A stretch of DNA of 12,770 nt from NCBI GenBank assembly GCA_017479785.1, contig JAFVBT010000051.1:1-12770 (forward strand). The letters are read 5' to 3'. How positions within the stretch are numbered: position 1 is the first letter of the stretch; the number at the start of each line of letters is the position of its first letter. The notes below the pieces were generated by a model that was given only the letters and a program-made list of their open reading frames with translations, searched no databases and was not told the DNA's origin. Source of the DNA: Alphaproteobacteria bacterium (GTDB taxonomy: Bacteria; Pseudomonadota; Alphaproteobacteria; RF32; CAG-239). Positions 6,434 through 12,770 of the stretch are shown in pieces. Made by a program: the position numbers and the translations under genes.

Positions 6434-6510
6434 TGGCGCGCTCCGGGCGATTCGAACGCCCGACCCACAGCTTAGAAGGCTGTTGCTCTATCCTGCTGAG
6501 CTAGGAGCGC
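6434..6510 (-). tRNA. tRNA-Arg (anticodon UCU)
   Basis: The minus strand folds into a standard 77-base cloverleaf. The acceptor GCGCTCC (6504-6510) pairs with GGAGCGC (6438-6444), and the D stem is GCTC/GAGC. The anticodon stem is ACAGC/GCTGT around the loop CTTCTAA, so the anticodon is TCT, reading AGA and AGG. The T stem is GGGCG/CGCCC around TTCGAAT. The discriminator is G and the CCA end is encoded. A promoter lies just upstream and a terminator just downstream, so it is a single-gene unit. The 3' end is duplicated at 6281-6299. Confidence 0.97.
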
Positions 6511-6530
6511 AAACACTTAACAAAAACAGT

Positions 6531-6558
6531 TAATTACACAAAAATTTGTTCTTGTCAA
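6531..6558 (-). promoter_or_regulatory. Promoter of tRNA-Arg
   Basis: On the minus strand TTGACA (6553-6558), a 16-base spacer and TAATTA (6531-6536) place the start about 14 bases before the tRNA 5' end. The -35 is perfect; the -10 is fair. Confidence 0.55.
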
Positions 6559-6597
6559 CGGCTAATTTCTGCTTTTGATAAATTATTGCTTTGTAAA

Positions 6598-6626
6598 TTG
6601 ACAGTGTGCATGTTTTGTTTTATAAA
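6598..6626 (+). promoter_or_regulatory. Promoter of the membrane methyltransferase-like gene
   Basis: TTGACA (6598-6603), a 17-base spacer and TATAAA (6621-6626) form a strong sigma70 match. It would start transcription about 15 bases before the ATG at 6648, leaving just room for the GGGAG ribosome binding site at 6635-6639. Confidence 0.75.
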
Positions 6627-6647
6627 GGCGCGTAGGGAGATTTTGGA

Positions 6648-7943
6648 ATGCCGAAGAGTTGTTATTATCCGCTGAAAAAAGGTCCGGCGCAATCGGAAAC
6701 TTCGTTTTGGATTAATCTTGCGGCTTTTGCCATTGCAACGGGGGTTTTAGCCTTTTGCCGCTATGCCGGAATGGTGCGCGGTACATCGCTTTTTATACTG
6801 TTTGCGGTGGTTATAACGCTTAGCGCTGTTGTTTTGGAGTGTGTATTTTATCCGCATACCTGTGTTTATCGCAAATGGAAGATACGGCGCAAAATAAGCT
6901 GGCAGCGCGTTTTTTATAAAGTGGTAACACTCTTTATTACTATGGGTATTATCGGCATTTTTTATTGGCTGTTGCCTATGTATGACAGGCAGGAAGAATT
7001 TGCCGACGAATATTTGCCGTTTTTGAAATATTTGGTGCCTTTTATGTTGGTGAGCAGTGTGCCGTATTTTGCCTTGATGGATAAAATAGATGAAGAGCCG
7101 GACGATATCTATTACCGAATCGGCGACGGGATTTTGCATTTTAAGAAGACGGTTTCGCGCTTTGAACTCGGCAATTATGCGCGCAGCTGGTTGGTAAAGG
7201 CTTTCTGGCTCAGTTTGATGCAACCTTATATGGTTGATAAAATTTATTGGTTTCTGACTGTTTCGTGGGAGAAAATAAAAGACTCGCCGATTGAATGGTT
7301 TTGGGCGGCAAATACTTTCTGCTTTTTTATAGATTTGGCATACGCTTCAACCGGTTATTTGGTGAATTTGAAAATTTTGAATTCACAGACACGGACGGCC
7401 GAACCGACTTTGTTCGGTTGGATTGTTGCCGTTATGTGCTATTGGCCGTTTTGGGGTATATTGTTTTATCCGTATTTCTTTGATTATGACCGTGTCGGGT
7501 GGATGAGTGTTTTCCAAACCGACAGTGTGATGTGGTGGATTTGGTTTGTGCTGATAATATTACTGGAATTTTTATATGCCATGGCATCGGTGGCCGCCGG
7601 TATTCGTTTTTCCAATTTAACGTATCGCGGATTGTGGAATACCGGCCCGTATAAATATACCAAGCATCCGGCATATGTGTATAAAAATATCAGTTGGTGG
7701 CTGATTGCCATGCCGTTTATGGCAACCGGTTGGCAGATGGCTCTTAAACTGAGCCTGTTGTTGCTTGGGAATAATTTGATTTATTACTGGCGGGCTAAAA
7801 CGGAGGAACGGCATTTGTCACATTATCCGGAATATGTGACTTATGCACTTGAGATGAATAAAAAGAGTATTTTCCGAGGATTGGCACGGGTTTTGCCGTT
7901 TTTGAAATATAAAGCGCCGACTTCAAAAGAACGTATATTTTAA
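6648..7943 (+). CDS. Integral membrane protein of the isoprenylcysteine carboxyl methyltransferase (ICMT)/PEMT-like family
   Basis: The 431-residue protein is strongly hydrophobic, with roughly nine or ten membrane segments. The C-terminal quarter carries the family signature: GPYKYTKHPAY at 333-343 followed by helices, then TEERHL at 385-390 and a nearby HYPEYVTY. In ICMT and phospholipid/NnrU-type relatives these elements bind S-adenosylmethionine at the membrane face. The N-terminal ~230 residues, with six or so membrane segments, are an extension beyond the usual ~200-residue enzyme. Bacteria lack prenylated CaaX proteins, so the substrate is unknown; a lipid or small hydrophobic molecule is likely (inference). 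The ATG follows GGGAG by 8 bases, with its own promoter upstream. No terminator is visible after the stop. Confidence 0.75.
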   Translation: MPKSCYYPLKKGPAQSETSFWINLAAFAIATGVLAFCRYAGMVRGTSLFILFAVVITLSAVVLECVFYPHTCVYRKWKIRRKISWQRVFYKVVTLFITMGIIGIFYWLLPMYDRQEEFADEYLPFLKYLVPFMLVSSVPYFALMDKIDEEPDDIYYRIGDGILHFKKTVSRFELGNYARSWLVKAFWLSLMQPYMVDKIYWFLTVSWEKIKDSPIEWFWAANTFCFFIDLAYASTGYLVNLKILNSQTRTAEPTLFGWIVAVMCYWPFWGILFYPYFFDYDRVGWMSVFQTDSVMWWIWFVLIILLEFLYAMASVAAGIRFSNLTYRGLWNTGPYKYTKHPAYVYKNISWWLIAMPFMATGWQMALKLSLLLLGNNLIYYWRAKTEERHLSHYPEYVTYALEMNKKSIFRGLARVLPFLKYKAPTSKERIF

Positions 7944-7971
7944 TTTTTTTCATAATTTGTAAAAATAATGC

Positions 7972-8000
7972 TTGAAATCTTTGAAAAAAGATGTTATATT
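7972..8000 (+). promoter_or_regulatory. Promoter of the small gene at 8043
   Basis: TTGAAA (7972-7977), a 17-base spacer and TATATT (7995-8000) fit sigma70 well. The expected start near 8007 gives a leader of about 36 bases that is almost pure A/T. Confidence 0.7.
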
Positions 8001-8042
8001 TGATTTTGTCTAATGTAATTACTTAAATATATTTTAATTCAT

Positions 8043-8306
8043 ATGGAGAAGAAACTTGATCACGAGTTCTGCTCAAACCTTAGAGCAGAAATTAAGAGCT
8101 ACGGGCTTGTTCCCGTTGTGTCCGAGATTCTTACATCAAATTCGGACAAAGCTAAATTAAAGAAGGAGTATGTGGCCCGTGAGTGCAAAAAGAACGCATT
8201 CGCCGGCAAAATGGTTGAAGCCTGCAACGCAGTTGTGGCTAGGGATAGTCGCATGCGCATGCCGGTATTCACGTTAAAGCAGGAACTTGGGTTGCCAACA
8301 ATGTAA
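8043..8306 (+). CDS. Small protein of unknown function in a one-gene transcription unit
   Basis: This 87-residue, soluble, charged protein has three Cys (10, 48, 61), no signal peptide and no recognised motif; it is probably mostly helical. The unit is neatly framed by the promoter at 7972-8000 and the terminator at 8352-8391, which supports expression. Two things are odd. The ATG at 8043 has no Shine-Dalgarno before it: the nearest purine run, GGAGAAG, lies inside the first codons. Its codon choice (AAG, GAG, TTC, CCC, GGG, AGG) and higher GC differ from the AT-rich neighbours. Either it was acquired by transfer, or the transcript is an abundant RNA whose open frame is incidental. I favour a real gene, without strong confidence. 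Confidence 0.55.
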   Translation: MEKKLDHEFCSNLRAEIKSYGLVPVVSEILTSNSDKAKLKKEYVARECKKNAFAGKMVEACNAVVARDSRMRMPVFTLKQELGLPTM

Positions 8307-8351
8307 GCGCAACCAGACTAACCAATCGAAACCTGCAAAACTTGTTTACAG

Positions 8352-8391
8352 AACTGTTGGGGCCATCGTGCAGAAAACCCAACAGTTTTTT
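8352..8391 (+). terminator. Terminator of the small-gene unit
   Basis: A perfect 10-bp stem (AACTGTTGGG at 8352-8361 with CCCAACAGTT at 8378-8387) with a 16-base loop runs into a seven-T stretch (8386-8392). Together with the promoter it defines a transcript of about 385 bases. Confidence 0.85.
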
Positions 8392-8419
8392 TGTTTTTAA
8401 ATAGATATTTTATACTAAC

Positions 8420-8508
8420 AACGTCATGCTGAACTTGTTCAGCATCTTGTGCAACAGACTCCGGTGCATTCTGCATGAGATTGCTTCGCTTGCGCTCGCA
8501 ATGACGTT
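8420..8508. repeat. Palindromic repeat element with 8-bp inverted ends
   Basis: The 89-base element has perfect inverted ends (AACGTCAT at 8420-8427, ATGACGTT at 8501-8508). Inside are a perfect hairpin (ATGCTGAA-CTTG-TTCAGCAT, 8426-8445) and a second inverted pair (ATTGC at 8480-8484, GCAAT at 8498-8502). The motif set (GTCATGCTGAACTTGTTCAG, then ATTGCTTCGCTTGCGCTCGC) resembles dispersed intergenic repeats I know from several bacterial genomes with host-associated lifestyles. Only one copy is in this window, so dispersal is inferred. Confidence 0.6.
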
Positions 8509-8516
8509 ATAGGGCG

Positions 8517-8582
8517 CGGTGCAAAAACGCAGGAGATTCTGAGATGCGTTAGGATGACTTTTTATTATGTTTGCACCGGTGC
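8517..8582. repeat. Second inverted-repeat block
   Basis: CGGTGCAAA (8517-8525) is the exact reverse complement of TTTGCACCG (8570-8578), around 44 bases that include GGAGATTCT. The right end also forms the 10-base palindrome GCACCGGTGC (8573-8582). A related GGAGATTCT recurs at 8591-8599. This looks like part of the same repeat-rich patch. No protein frame is supported in 8396-8719. Confidence 0.5.
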
Positions 8583-8607
8583 TTGCTTATGGAGATTCTC
8601 CCCCTCA

Positions 8608-8673
8608 CTGCGTTTGGTGAAGAATGACTGCCATGAAAAACTGCGTTCGGTGAAGAATGACTGCCATGAAAAA
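8608..8673. repeat. 33-nt tandem duplication
   Basis: Two head-to-tail copies of a 33-base unit (8608-8640 and 8641-8673) differ at a single base (T versus C at position 8). The near identity indicates a recent duplication by slippage or unequal recombination. Confidence 0.9.
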
Positions 8674-8691
8674 ACGCCGGAAAACCCGGCG
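8669..8691 (-). terminator. Terminator of the pilin-like gene
   Basis: On the minus strand, CGCCGG/CCGGCG (8686-8691 with 8675-8680) encloses a 5-base loop and is followed by six Ts (8669-8674). It lies about 28 bases after the gene's stop. Confidence 0.85.
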
Positions 8692-8719
8692 CTCTTCTAT
8701 TAAGATGTTAATAAATTTA

Positions 8720-9514
8720 TTAATAGAATTTAGCCGCAAATGAGCAGGTCGTTACTTCCATATCATTATCGTCAATACAGTTGCAGCCCTTGGATGCGGT
8801 AACAGGAGATACCGGAATACCCCATTTTCTGCTGCCCGGAATGCCGTAAGCATACCCAACGCCATTTGAAGTATGGTCTGCTCTGGTTTCGTAATCCGTG
8901 TTCAGATAAATACCATCCAGTCCGACACTGCTACTGGCGCTAGATGTGCATCCGCCGGCATTGGTAACAGAAACACCCATATTACCGACGTTAGAGCACG
9001 TTTTAGAGGAAGATGCAATGCCGACAAAGCCTGCATTGGAAATATTGCCCCAATCGTTTGTTATCAATAATGTGCAAGTTTTGCGTGAAATATTACCGAT
9101 TTCTACGATAAAAGAATCTCCAAGAGCGACTGTGGCTCCTGTATCAGGATCAACTACCATGGAGTCTGCGTGCAAAGCGGACGGAAAAATATTTATAAAA
9201 CCGCCCCATGGTGTCTCCAGCTGCCCTCTGCCTTGAGCATTTGAGCCCCCTGCAGTTCCTCGTAAGGTGATTTGTTCCGGAATGGCTCCGATTTCAATTG
9301 CAATATCATTATTGATGCCGGCATAGCTTTCTTGTGTTGAATAACCGGCTCTGATTTGCGTTACAATGAATGCAAAGGCTTCGGCAATTTTGTTGGCCTT
9401 ATAACGTTCAACCATATATTGGTAACCTTTTAAGCCGCCGAGCGTTAAAACAGCGATAATAGCCAGAACGCAAAGCATTTCAAGCATTGTTCTACCGGAT
9501 TGGTTGTTTTTCAT
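8720..9514 (-). CDS. Type IV pilin-like protein (class III signal / prepilin N-terminus)
   Basis: The 264-residue protein starts with a short basic leader and the prepilin site MKNNQSG|RTMLEML, followed by a long hydrophobic helix (residues about 13-34). A prepilin peptidase would cut after Gly7; Glu at mature position 5 is kept, but position 1 is Arg instead of Phe or Met. The rest is an extracellular globular domain rich in Gly, Ser and Thr, with about seven Cys, several close together (KGCNCID, TTCSF), which suggests disulphides. Pilins of this kind build type IV pili or type II secretion pseudopili. No assembly genes lie nearby, so the protein is an orphan here. The frame is open to a TTG at 9535, but the ATG at 9514 with AAGGAG 7 bases upstream is the better start. 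The upstream promoter is unclear (weak TTGACG at 9595-9600). Confidence 0.85.
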   Translation of the reverse strand: MKNNQSGRTMLEMLCVLAIIAVLTLGGLKGYQYMVERYKANKIAEAFAFIVTQIRAGYSTQESYAGINNDIAIEIGAIPEQITLRGTAGGSNAQGRGQLETPWGGFINIFPSALHADSMVVDPDTGATVALGDSFIVEIGNISRKTCTLLITNDWGNISNAGFVGIASSSKTCSNVGNMGVSVTNAGGCTSSASSSVGLDGIYLNTDYETRADHTSNGVGYAYGIPGSRKWGIPVSPVTASKGCNCIDDNDMEVTTCSFAAKFY

Positions 9515-9634
9515 ATTCGTTCTCCTTGTCTTCAAAATATTTATAAATGTATGACATTTATTTTAATATTATCTTAACAGTATTTTCGGTGTCTCGTCAA
9601 TATGCTAAAAGATATATTACTTTTTCTATAGCTG

Positions 9635-10675
9635 TTATTTAAAGTAGTCAATCCCCATGGCAGATTTGACATCGTGAAGTGTTTGCGCCGCAACGGCTTC
9701 GGCCTTTTGGCTGCCGTCGTGCAACATTTTGAACACTGCGCCGATATCTTGTGCAAAAAGTTCCCGACGTTCACGAATAGGTTTTAATTCCGCCTGTAAA
9801 ATTTCGTTTAAGAACTTCTTCACGGTTCCGTCACCCAAACCGCCTCTTTGATAATGCGCCTTCATTTCATCCAGATTTTGATATGTCGGCAAAAATGCGG
9901 CAAAGTGCTCATCTTTACAAAAAGCGTCTAAGTATATAAACACCGGATTGTTTTCGGTATGCCCCGGATCTTCAACATGCAAGTGGGTTTGGTCGGTAAA
10001 CATACTTTGAACTTTTTTCTTTATATCATTTGAAGAATCGGCTAAATAAATGCAATTTCCCAGAGATTTGCTCATTTTGGCCGCGCCGTCCAGCCCCGGC
10101 AAACGGGAACATACCGAATTATCAGGCAAAACAGCTTGCGGCTCAACCAACACTTCTTTATATAAAGTGTTAAAAGAACGCACAATTTCTCTTGTTTGTT
10201 CCAGCATCGGCAGTTGATCTTCCCCAACCGGTACAATGTTTGCTTTGAACGCCGTAATATCGGCAGCCTGACTGATAGGATATGTGAAAAAACCGACAGG
10301 AATGCTTTGTTTGAAACCGCGCATGTGAATTTCGTTTTTAACGGTCGGATTTCTTTGTAAGCGGGAAACCGTAACCAAATTCATGTAGTATGCCGAAAGT
10401 TCAAACAACTCGGGAATTTGTGATTGAATGAAAATTGTGGATTTAGCCGGATCAAGCCCGCAAGCCAAATAATCAAGCGCCACTTCCGATATGTTGTTTC
10501 TGACTTTATTTATGTTGTCGGCATTATCCGTCAGCGCCTGTGCATCGGCAATCATAATATAAATATCATTGTATTTGCCGCTGTTTTGCATTTCTGCGCG
10601 GCGCTTCAGCGAACCTACATAGTGTCCGAGATGTAATCTTCCCGTCGGGCGATCTCCCGTTAAAATAATATCCAT
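9635..10675 (-). CDS. trpS: Tryptophanyl-tRNA synthetase
   Basis: This 346-residue class I aminoacyl-tRNA synthetase charges tRNA-Trp with tryptophan using ATP, in the cytoplasm. The Rossmann HIGH-type motif reads TGRLHLGHYVG (11-21), GEDQ is at 151-154, and KMSKS at 200-204 is exact and followed by LGN. Length is typical of bacterial TrpRS (about 330-350 residues), so the gene is complete. The ATG at 10675 follows an AAAGGA ribosome binding site, and a promoter lies just upstream. It is transcribed divergently from secY, 225 bases away. Confidence 0.97.
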   Translation of the reverse strand: MDIILTGDRPTGRLHLGHYVGSLKRRAEMQNSGKYNDIYIMIADAQALTDNADNINKVRNNISEVALDYLACGLDPAKSTIFIQSQIPELFELSAYYMNLVTVSRLQRNPTVKNEIHMRGFKQSIPVGFFTYPISQAADITAFKANIVPVGEDQLPMLEQTREIVRSFNTLYKEVLVEPQAVLPDNSVCSRLPGLDGAAKMSKSLGNCIYLADSSNDIKKKVQSMFTDQTHLHVEDPGHTENNPVFIYLDAFCKDEHFAAFLPTYQNLDEMKAHYQRGGLGDGTVKKFLNEILQAELKPIRERRELFAQDIGAVFKMLHDGSQKAEAVAAQTLHDVKSAMGIDYFK

Positions 10676-10701
10676 TTTTTATCCTTTCATTTTTTTTTGA
10701 A

Positions 10702-10730
10702 ACAATAAACGTCGTCCTTAAAAATGTCAA
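10702..10730 (-). promoter_or_regulatory. Promoter of trpS
   Basis: On the minus strand, TTGACA (10725-10730), a 17-base spacer and TATTGT (10702-10707) predict a start around 20 bases before the trpS ATG. No tryptophan-codon leader or T-box is visible in this short leader. Confidence 0.6.
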
Positions 10731-10770
10731 TAGAACAATGTAAAATACCATTTTAAAGTCATAAGTTTTT

Positions 10771-10799
10771 TTGATTGTTACATAAAATTTGAGGATAAA
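10771..10799 (+). promoter_or_regulatory. Possible promoter of secY-adk
   Basis: TTGATT (10771-10776), a 17-base spacer and GATAAA (10794-10799) is the best sigma70 candidate in the AT-rich gap before secY. A second candidate starts with TTGTTG at 10807. A small AAAAG-GGCT-CTTTT hairpin lies at about 10857-10870. The match is modest and the base composition makes chance hits likely. Confidence 0.3.
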
Positions 10800-10900
10800 T
10801 TTATTTTTGTTGCATAAATTTTATTTTTGTGTATTAAATTATCGGCATTGGGCTTAAAAGGGCTCTTTTGTTTGTTAAATTTTAGATTAAGGATGAAAAA

Positions 10901-12250
10901 ATGGCTTCGTTAGCAGAGAAAATGGCGGCCGGTATGGATATGTCCGCTTTTGGTAAAGCTGAAGAATTGAAAAAAAGATTGTGGTTTACGATTATGGCTT
11001 TAATCGTTTTCCGTTTGGGAACATTTATTCCTCTGCCGGGGATTAATGCCGGTGTTTTGGCAGAAATGTTTAATCGTCAGCAAGGCGGTATTTTAGGTAT
11101 GTTTAATATGTTTTCCGGCGGTGCTTTGGAGCGTATGACTATTTTTGCCTTAAATATTATGCCGTATATTTCGGCATCCATTATCATTCAACTCGGACAG
11201 TCTGTTATTCCGTCCTTAATGGCATTGAAAAAAGAAGGCGAAGCAGGACATCGCAAAGTGACGCACTATACGAAGGTTTTGACGGTGCTTATTACCATTA
11301 TTCAAGGTTATGGTATTGCCGTCGGTTTGGAAAGTGTTTCCGGTGCCAACGGTGCATCTGCGGTGATGATCAGCAGTGTTGTTTTCAGATTTTCCACTAT
11401 TGTTTCCCTGGTTGGCGGTACGATGTTTATTGTATGGCTCGGTGACCAAATTACACAACGCGGTGTAGGCAACGGCTCTTCTCTTATTATTACCGTGGGT
11501 ATTATTGCCAATATCCCGAATGCTTTGGCGCAAACTTTTGAGTTGGGACGCGCCGGACAAATGTCACTGACAACGATTATCATGTTGCTGATTATGGTTT
11601 TGGCCTTGATTTATGTGATTGTTTTTGTTGAAAGAGCACAAAGAAAAATCGTTATTCAATATCCGAAGCGCCAAATGGGTATGCGTATGACGGCGGCAGA
11701 AAGCTCATATTTACCGCTTAAAATTAATCCGACAGGTGTTATTCCGCCGATTTTTGCCAGCTCATTGTTGTTGTTGCCGATTACGATTGCCAATCTGTCA
11801 GCTGAAAACGGACCGGCTTGGGTACAAACTTTGAGTCAACTTTTGGGACATGGTCAACCGTTGTATTTGGGTTTATATGCGTTTTTGATTTTATTCTTTA
11901 CGCTTTTCTATACTTCAGTTGTATTTAATCCGGAAGAAACTGCGGATAATTTAAAGAAACACGGTGGTTTTGTTGCCGGTATTCGTCCGGGTAAAAATAC
12001 GGCCGATTATCTGGATTATGTTATTACACGTTTGACGGTTGTAGCTGCTTTCTATTTAATCTGCTTGTGTATTTTACCGGAAGTCCTGATCGCAAAAGTA
12101 GGTGTGCCGTTTGTTTTGGGCGGTACAACACTTTTGATTGTGGTTCAGGTAACTATGGATTTTGTAACTCAAGTTCAGTCACACTTAATTGCGTATCAAT
12201 ATGAAGGCTTATTGAAACGCGCCGCTTTAGTAAAGAAAAAGAATCGCTGA
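10901..12250 (+). CDS. secY: Preprotein translocase subunit SecY
   Basis: The 449-residue protein is the central channel of the Sec translocon; with SecE and SecG it passes unfolded proteins through or into the inner membrane, driven by SecA or the ribosome. It shows the normal ten hydrophobic segments. Family landmarks include FIPLPGIN near residues 43-50 at the start of the plug region, IMPYISASIIIQLG (about 86-99), the cytoplasmic HRKVTHYTK loop, and the C-terminal loop NPEETADNLKKHGGFVAGIRPG that contacts ribosome and SecA. Length matches the family, so it is intact. The ATG follows AAGGAT (10889-10894). Its stop overlaps the adk start by one base (TGATG). In many alphaproteobacteria secY follows rplO within the ribosomal spc operon; here the upstream neighbour is a divergent trpS instead. 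Confidence 0.97.
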   Translation: MASLAEKMAAGMDMSAFGKAEELKKRLWFTIMALIVFRLGTFIPLPGINAGVLAEMFNRQQGGILGMFNMFSGGALERMTIFALNIMPYISASIIIQLGQSVIPSLMALKKEGEAGHRKVTHYTKVLTVLITIIQGYGIAVGLESVSGANGASAVMISSVVFRFSTIVSLVGGTMFIVWLGDQITQRGVGNGSSLIITVGIIANIPNALAQTFELGRAGQMSLTTIIMLLIMVLALIYVIVFVERAQRKIVIQYPKRQMGMRMTAAESSYLPLKINPTGVIPPIFASSLLLLPITIANLSAENGPAWVQTLSQLLGHGQPLYLGLYAFLILFFTLFYTSVVFNPEETADNLKKHGGFVAGIRPGKNTADYLDYVITRLTVVAAFYLICLCILPEVLIAKVGVPFVLGGTTLLIVVQVTMDFVTQVQSHLIAYQYEGLLKRAALVKKKNR

Positions 12251-12770
12251 TGGCTAAGAAATCCGACGGCTTGTATGTTGTTTTTACCGGCGCTCCTGGG
12301 TGCGGTAAGGGTACACAAGCGCGAATCTTAAAAGAAAAAACGGGAATTGCGCATCTTTCCACCGGTGAGATGTTGCGTGAATATGCCGAAAAGGATACGG
12401 CACTCGGACGTGAGCTGAAAGCAGCTTTGGAACGCGGCGAGTTTGCAACCGATGAAATGATTATTGAAATGGTTAAAGCCCGGATTGCTGAACCTGATTG
12501 TAAAAAAGGGTTTATTTTGGATGGTTTTCCGCGCACATTGCCGCAAGCGGAAGTTTTGGAAGAGATTTTGGCAACGCAAAATGTAGAATTGGATTGTGTT
12601 CTGGAAATTCAAGTTCCGGATGAAATTATCATGGAACGTATCTTAGGACGCTATTCTTGTATGACTTGCGGTGCGGGGTATCATGATAAATTTTTAAAAC
12701 CGAAAGTTTACGGCGTTTGTGATATATGCGGCGGTACGGAATTTTCTCGTCGTAAAGATGATAACCAAAC
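12250..12770 (+). CDS. adk: Adenylate kinase with zinc-type LID (3' truncated by window)
   Basis: The frame opens with the ATG overlapping the secY stop and runs 173 codons to the window edge without a stop. Adenylate kinase converts ATP + AMP to 2 ADP in the cytoplasm. The P-loop GAPGCGKGT is at residues 14-22, the AMP-binding STGEMLR segment at 37-43, and GFPRT at 92-96. The LID carries four Cys (137, 140, 157, 160; CxxC-16-CxxC), the zinc-binding pattern of structural-zinc adenylate kinases. About 40 residues should lie beyond the window. Overlapping stop and start codons point to coupled translation with secY, a pairing conserved in many bacteria. Confidence 0.97.
   Translation, partial: MAKKSDGLYVVFTGAPGCGKGTQARILKEKTGIAHLSTGEMLREYAEKDTALGRELKAALERGEFATDEMIIEMVKARIAEPDCKKGFILDGFPRTLPQAEVLEEILATQNVELDCVLEIQVPDEIIMERILGRYSCMTCGAGYHDKFLKPKVYGVCDICGGTEFSRRKDDNQ

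Noticed and set aside
6336..6533. Plus-strand 65-codon frame
   Set aside because: It is antisense to tRNA-Arg; the AIRTPDPQLRRLLLYPAEL stretch is the well-known false protein produced by translating the opposite strand of a tRNA.
8007..8395. Known housekeeping RNA (tmRNA, 6S, RNase P RNA)
   Set aside because: I see no tRNA-like ends, no RNase P core motifs and no 6S-like long bubbled hairpin; a new structured RNA is still possible and is raised as a finding.
9515..9535. TTG start for the pilin-like gene
   Set aside because: The AAGGAG ribosome binding site lies inside this stretch and serves the ATG at 9514.

Overview
The window looks like a piece of a low-GC alphaproteobacterial chromosome, most like the uncultured host-associated (gut or rumen) lineages. 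This is inferred from the family mix, not from a database search. The clues are an ELM1/DUF1022-family protein, a secY-adk gene pair, a class III-signal pilin whose cleavage site reads G|RTMLE, a lysine/alanine-rich histone H1-like tail, AT-rich intergenic DNA with E. coli-like sigma70 promoters (TTGACA-17-TATAAT type), and a PcfJ protein carrying a long leucine-rich-like repeat tail.

Layout. 1-276 is the 3' end of a histone H1/AlgP-like gene, followed by a strong terminator. On the minus strand, 355-2769 is a PcfJ-domain protein fused to sixteen 21-residue repeats, with its own near-consensus promoter, and 2841-3812 is an ELM1-like protein. Going the other way, 3897-6226 holds four plus-strand genes: a small secreted protein, a small lipoprotein, a zinc-finger-less J-domain co-chaperone and a DUF1349 protein. 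The last two overlap by one base. The run ends at a terminator at 6246-6278. 6274-6510 holds a minus-strand tRNA-Arg(UCU) and, beyond its terminator, a duplicated copy of the tRNA 3' end. 6648-7943 is an integral membrane methyltransferase-like protein. 8007-8395 is a compact transcription unit (promoter, 87-codon unknown gene, terminator). 8396-8719 has no gene but is full of palindromic and tandem repeat DNA. Two minus-strand genes follow, a pilin-like protein (8720-9514) and trpS (9635-10675). The plus-strand pair secY-adk (10901 to the window edge) is transcribed divergently from trpS.

How the genes relate. Housekeeping functions (SecY, Adk, TrpRS, tRNA-Arg, J-protein) are mixed with lineage-specific envelope and repeat genes. 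The regulatory points worth attention are a hairpin that covers the ribosome binding site of the J-protein gene, the att-like duplication of the tRNA-Arg 3' end, and the isolated strongly promoted small gene at 8043. No complete mobile element, CRISPR array or defence system is visible. I found no clear new biological system, but several loci deserve a check.
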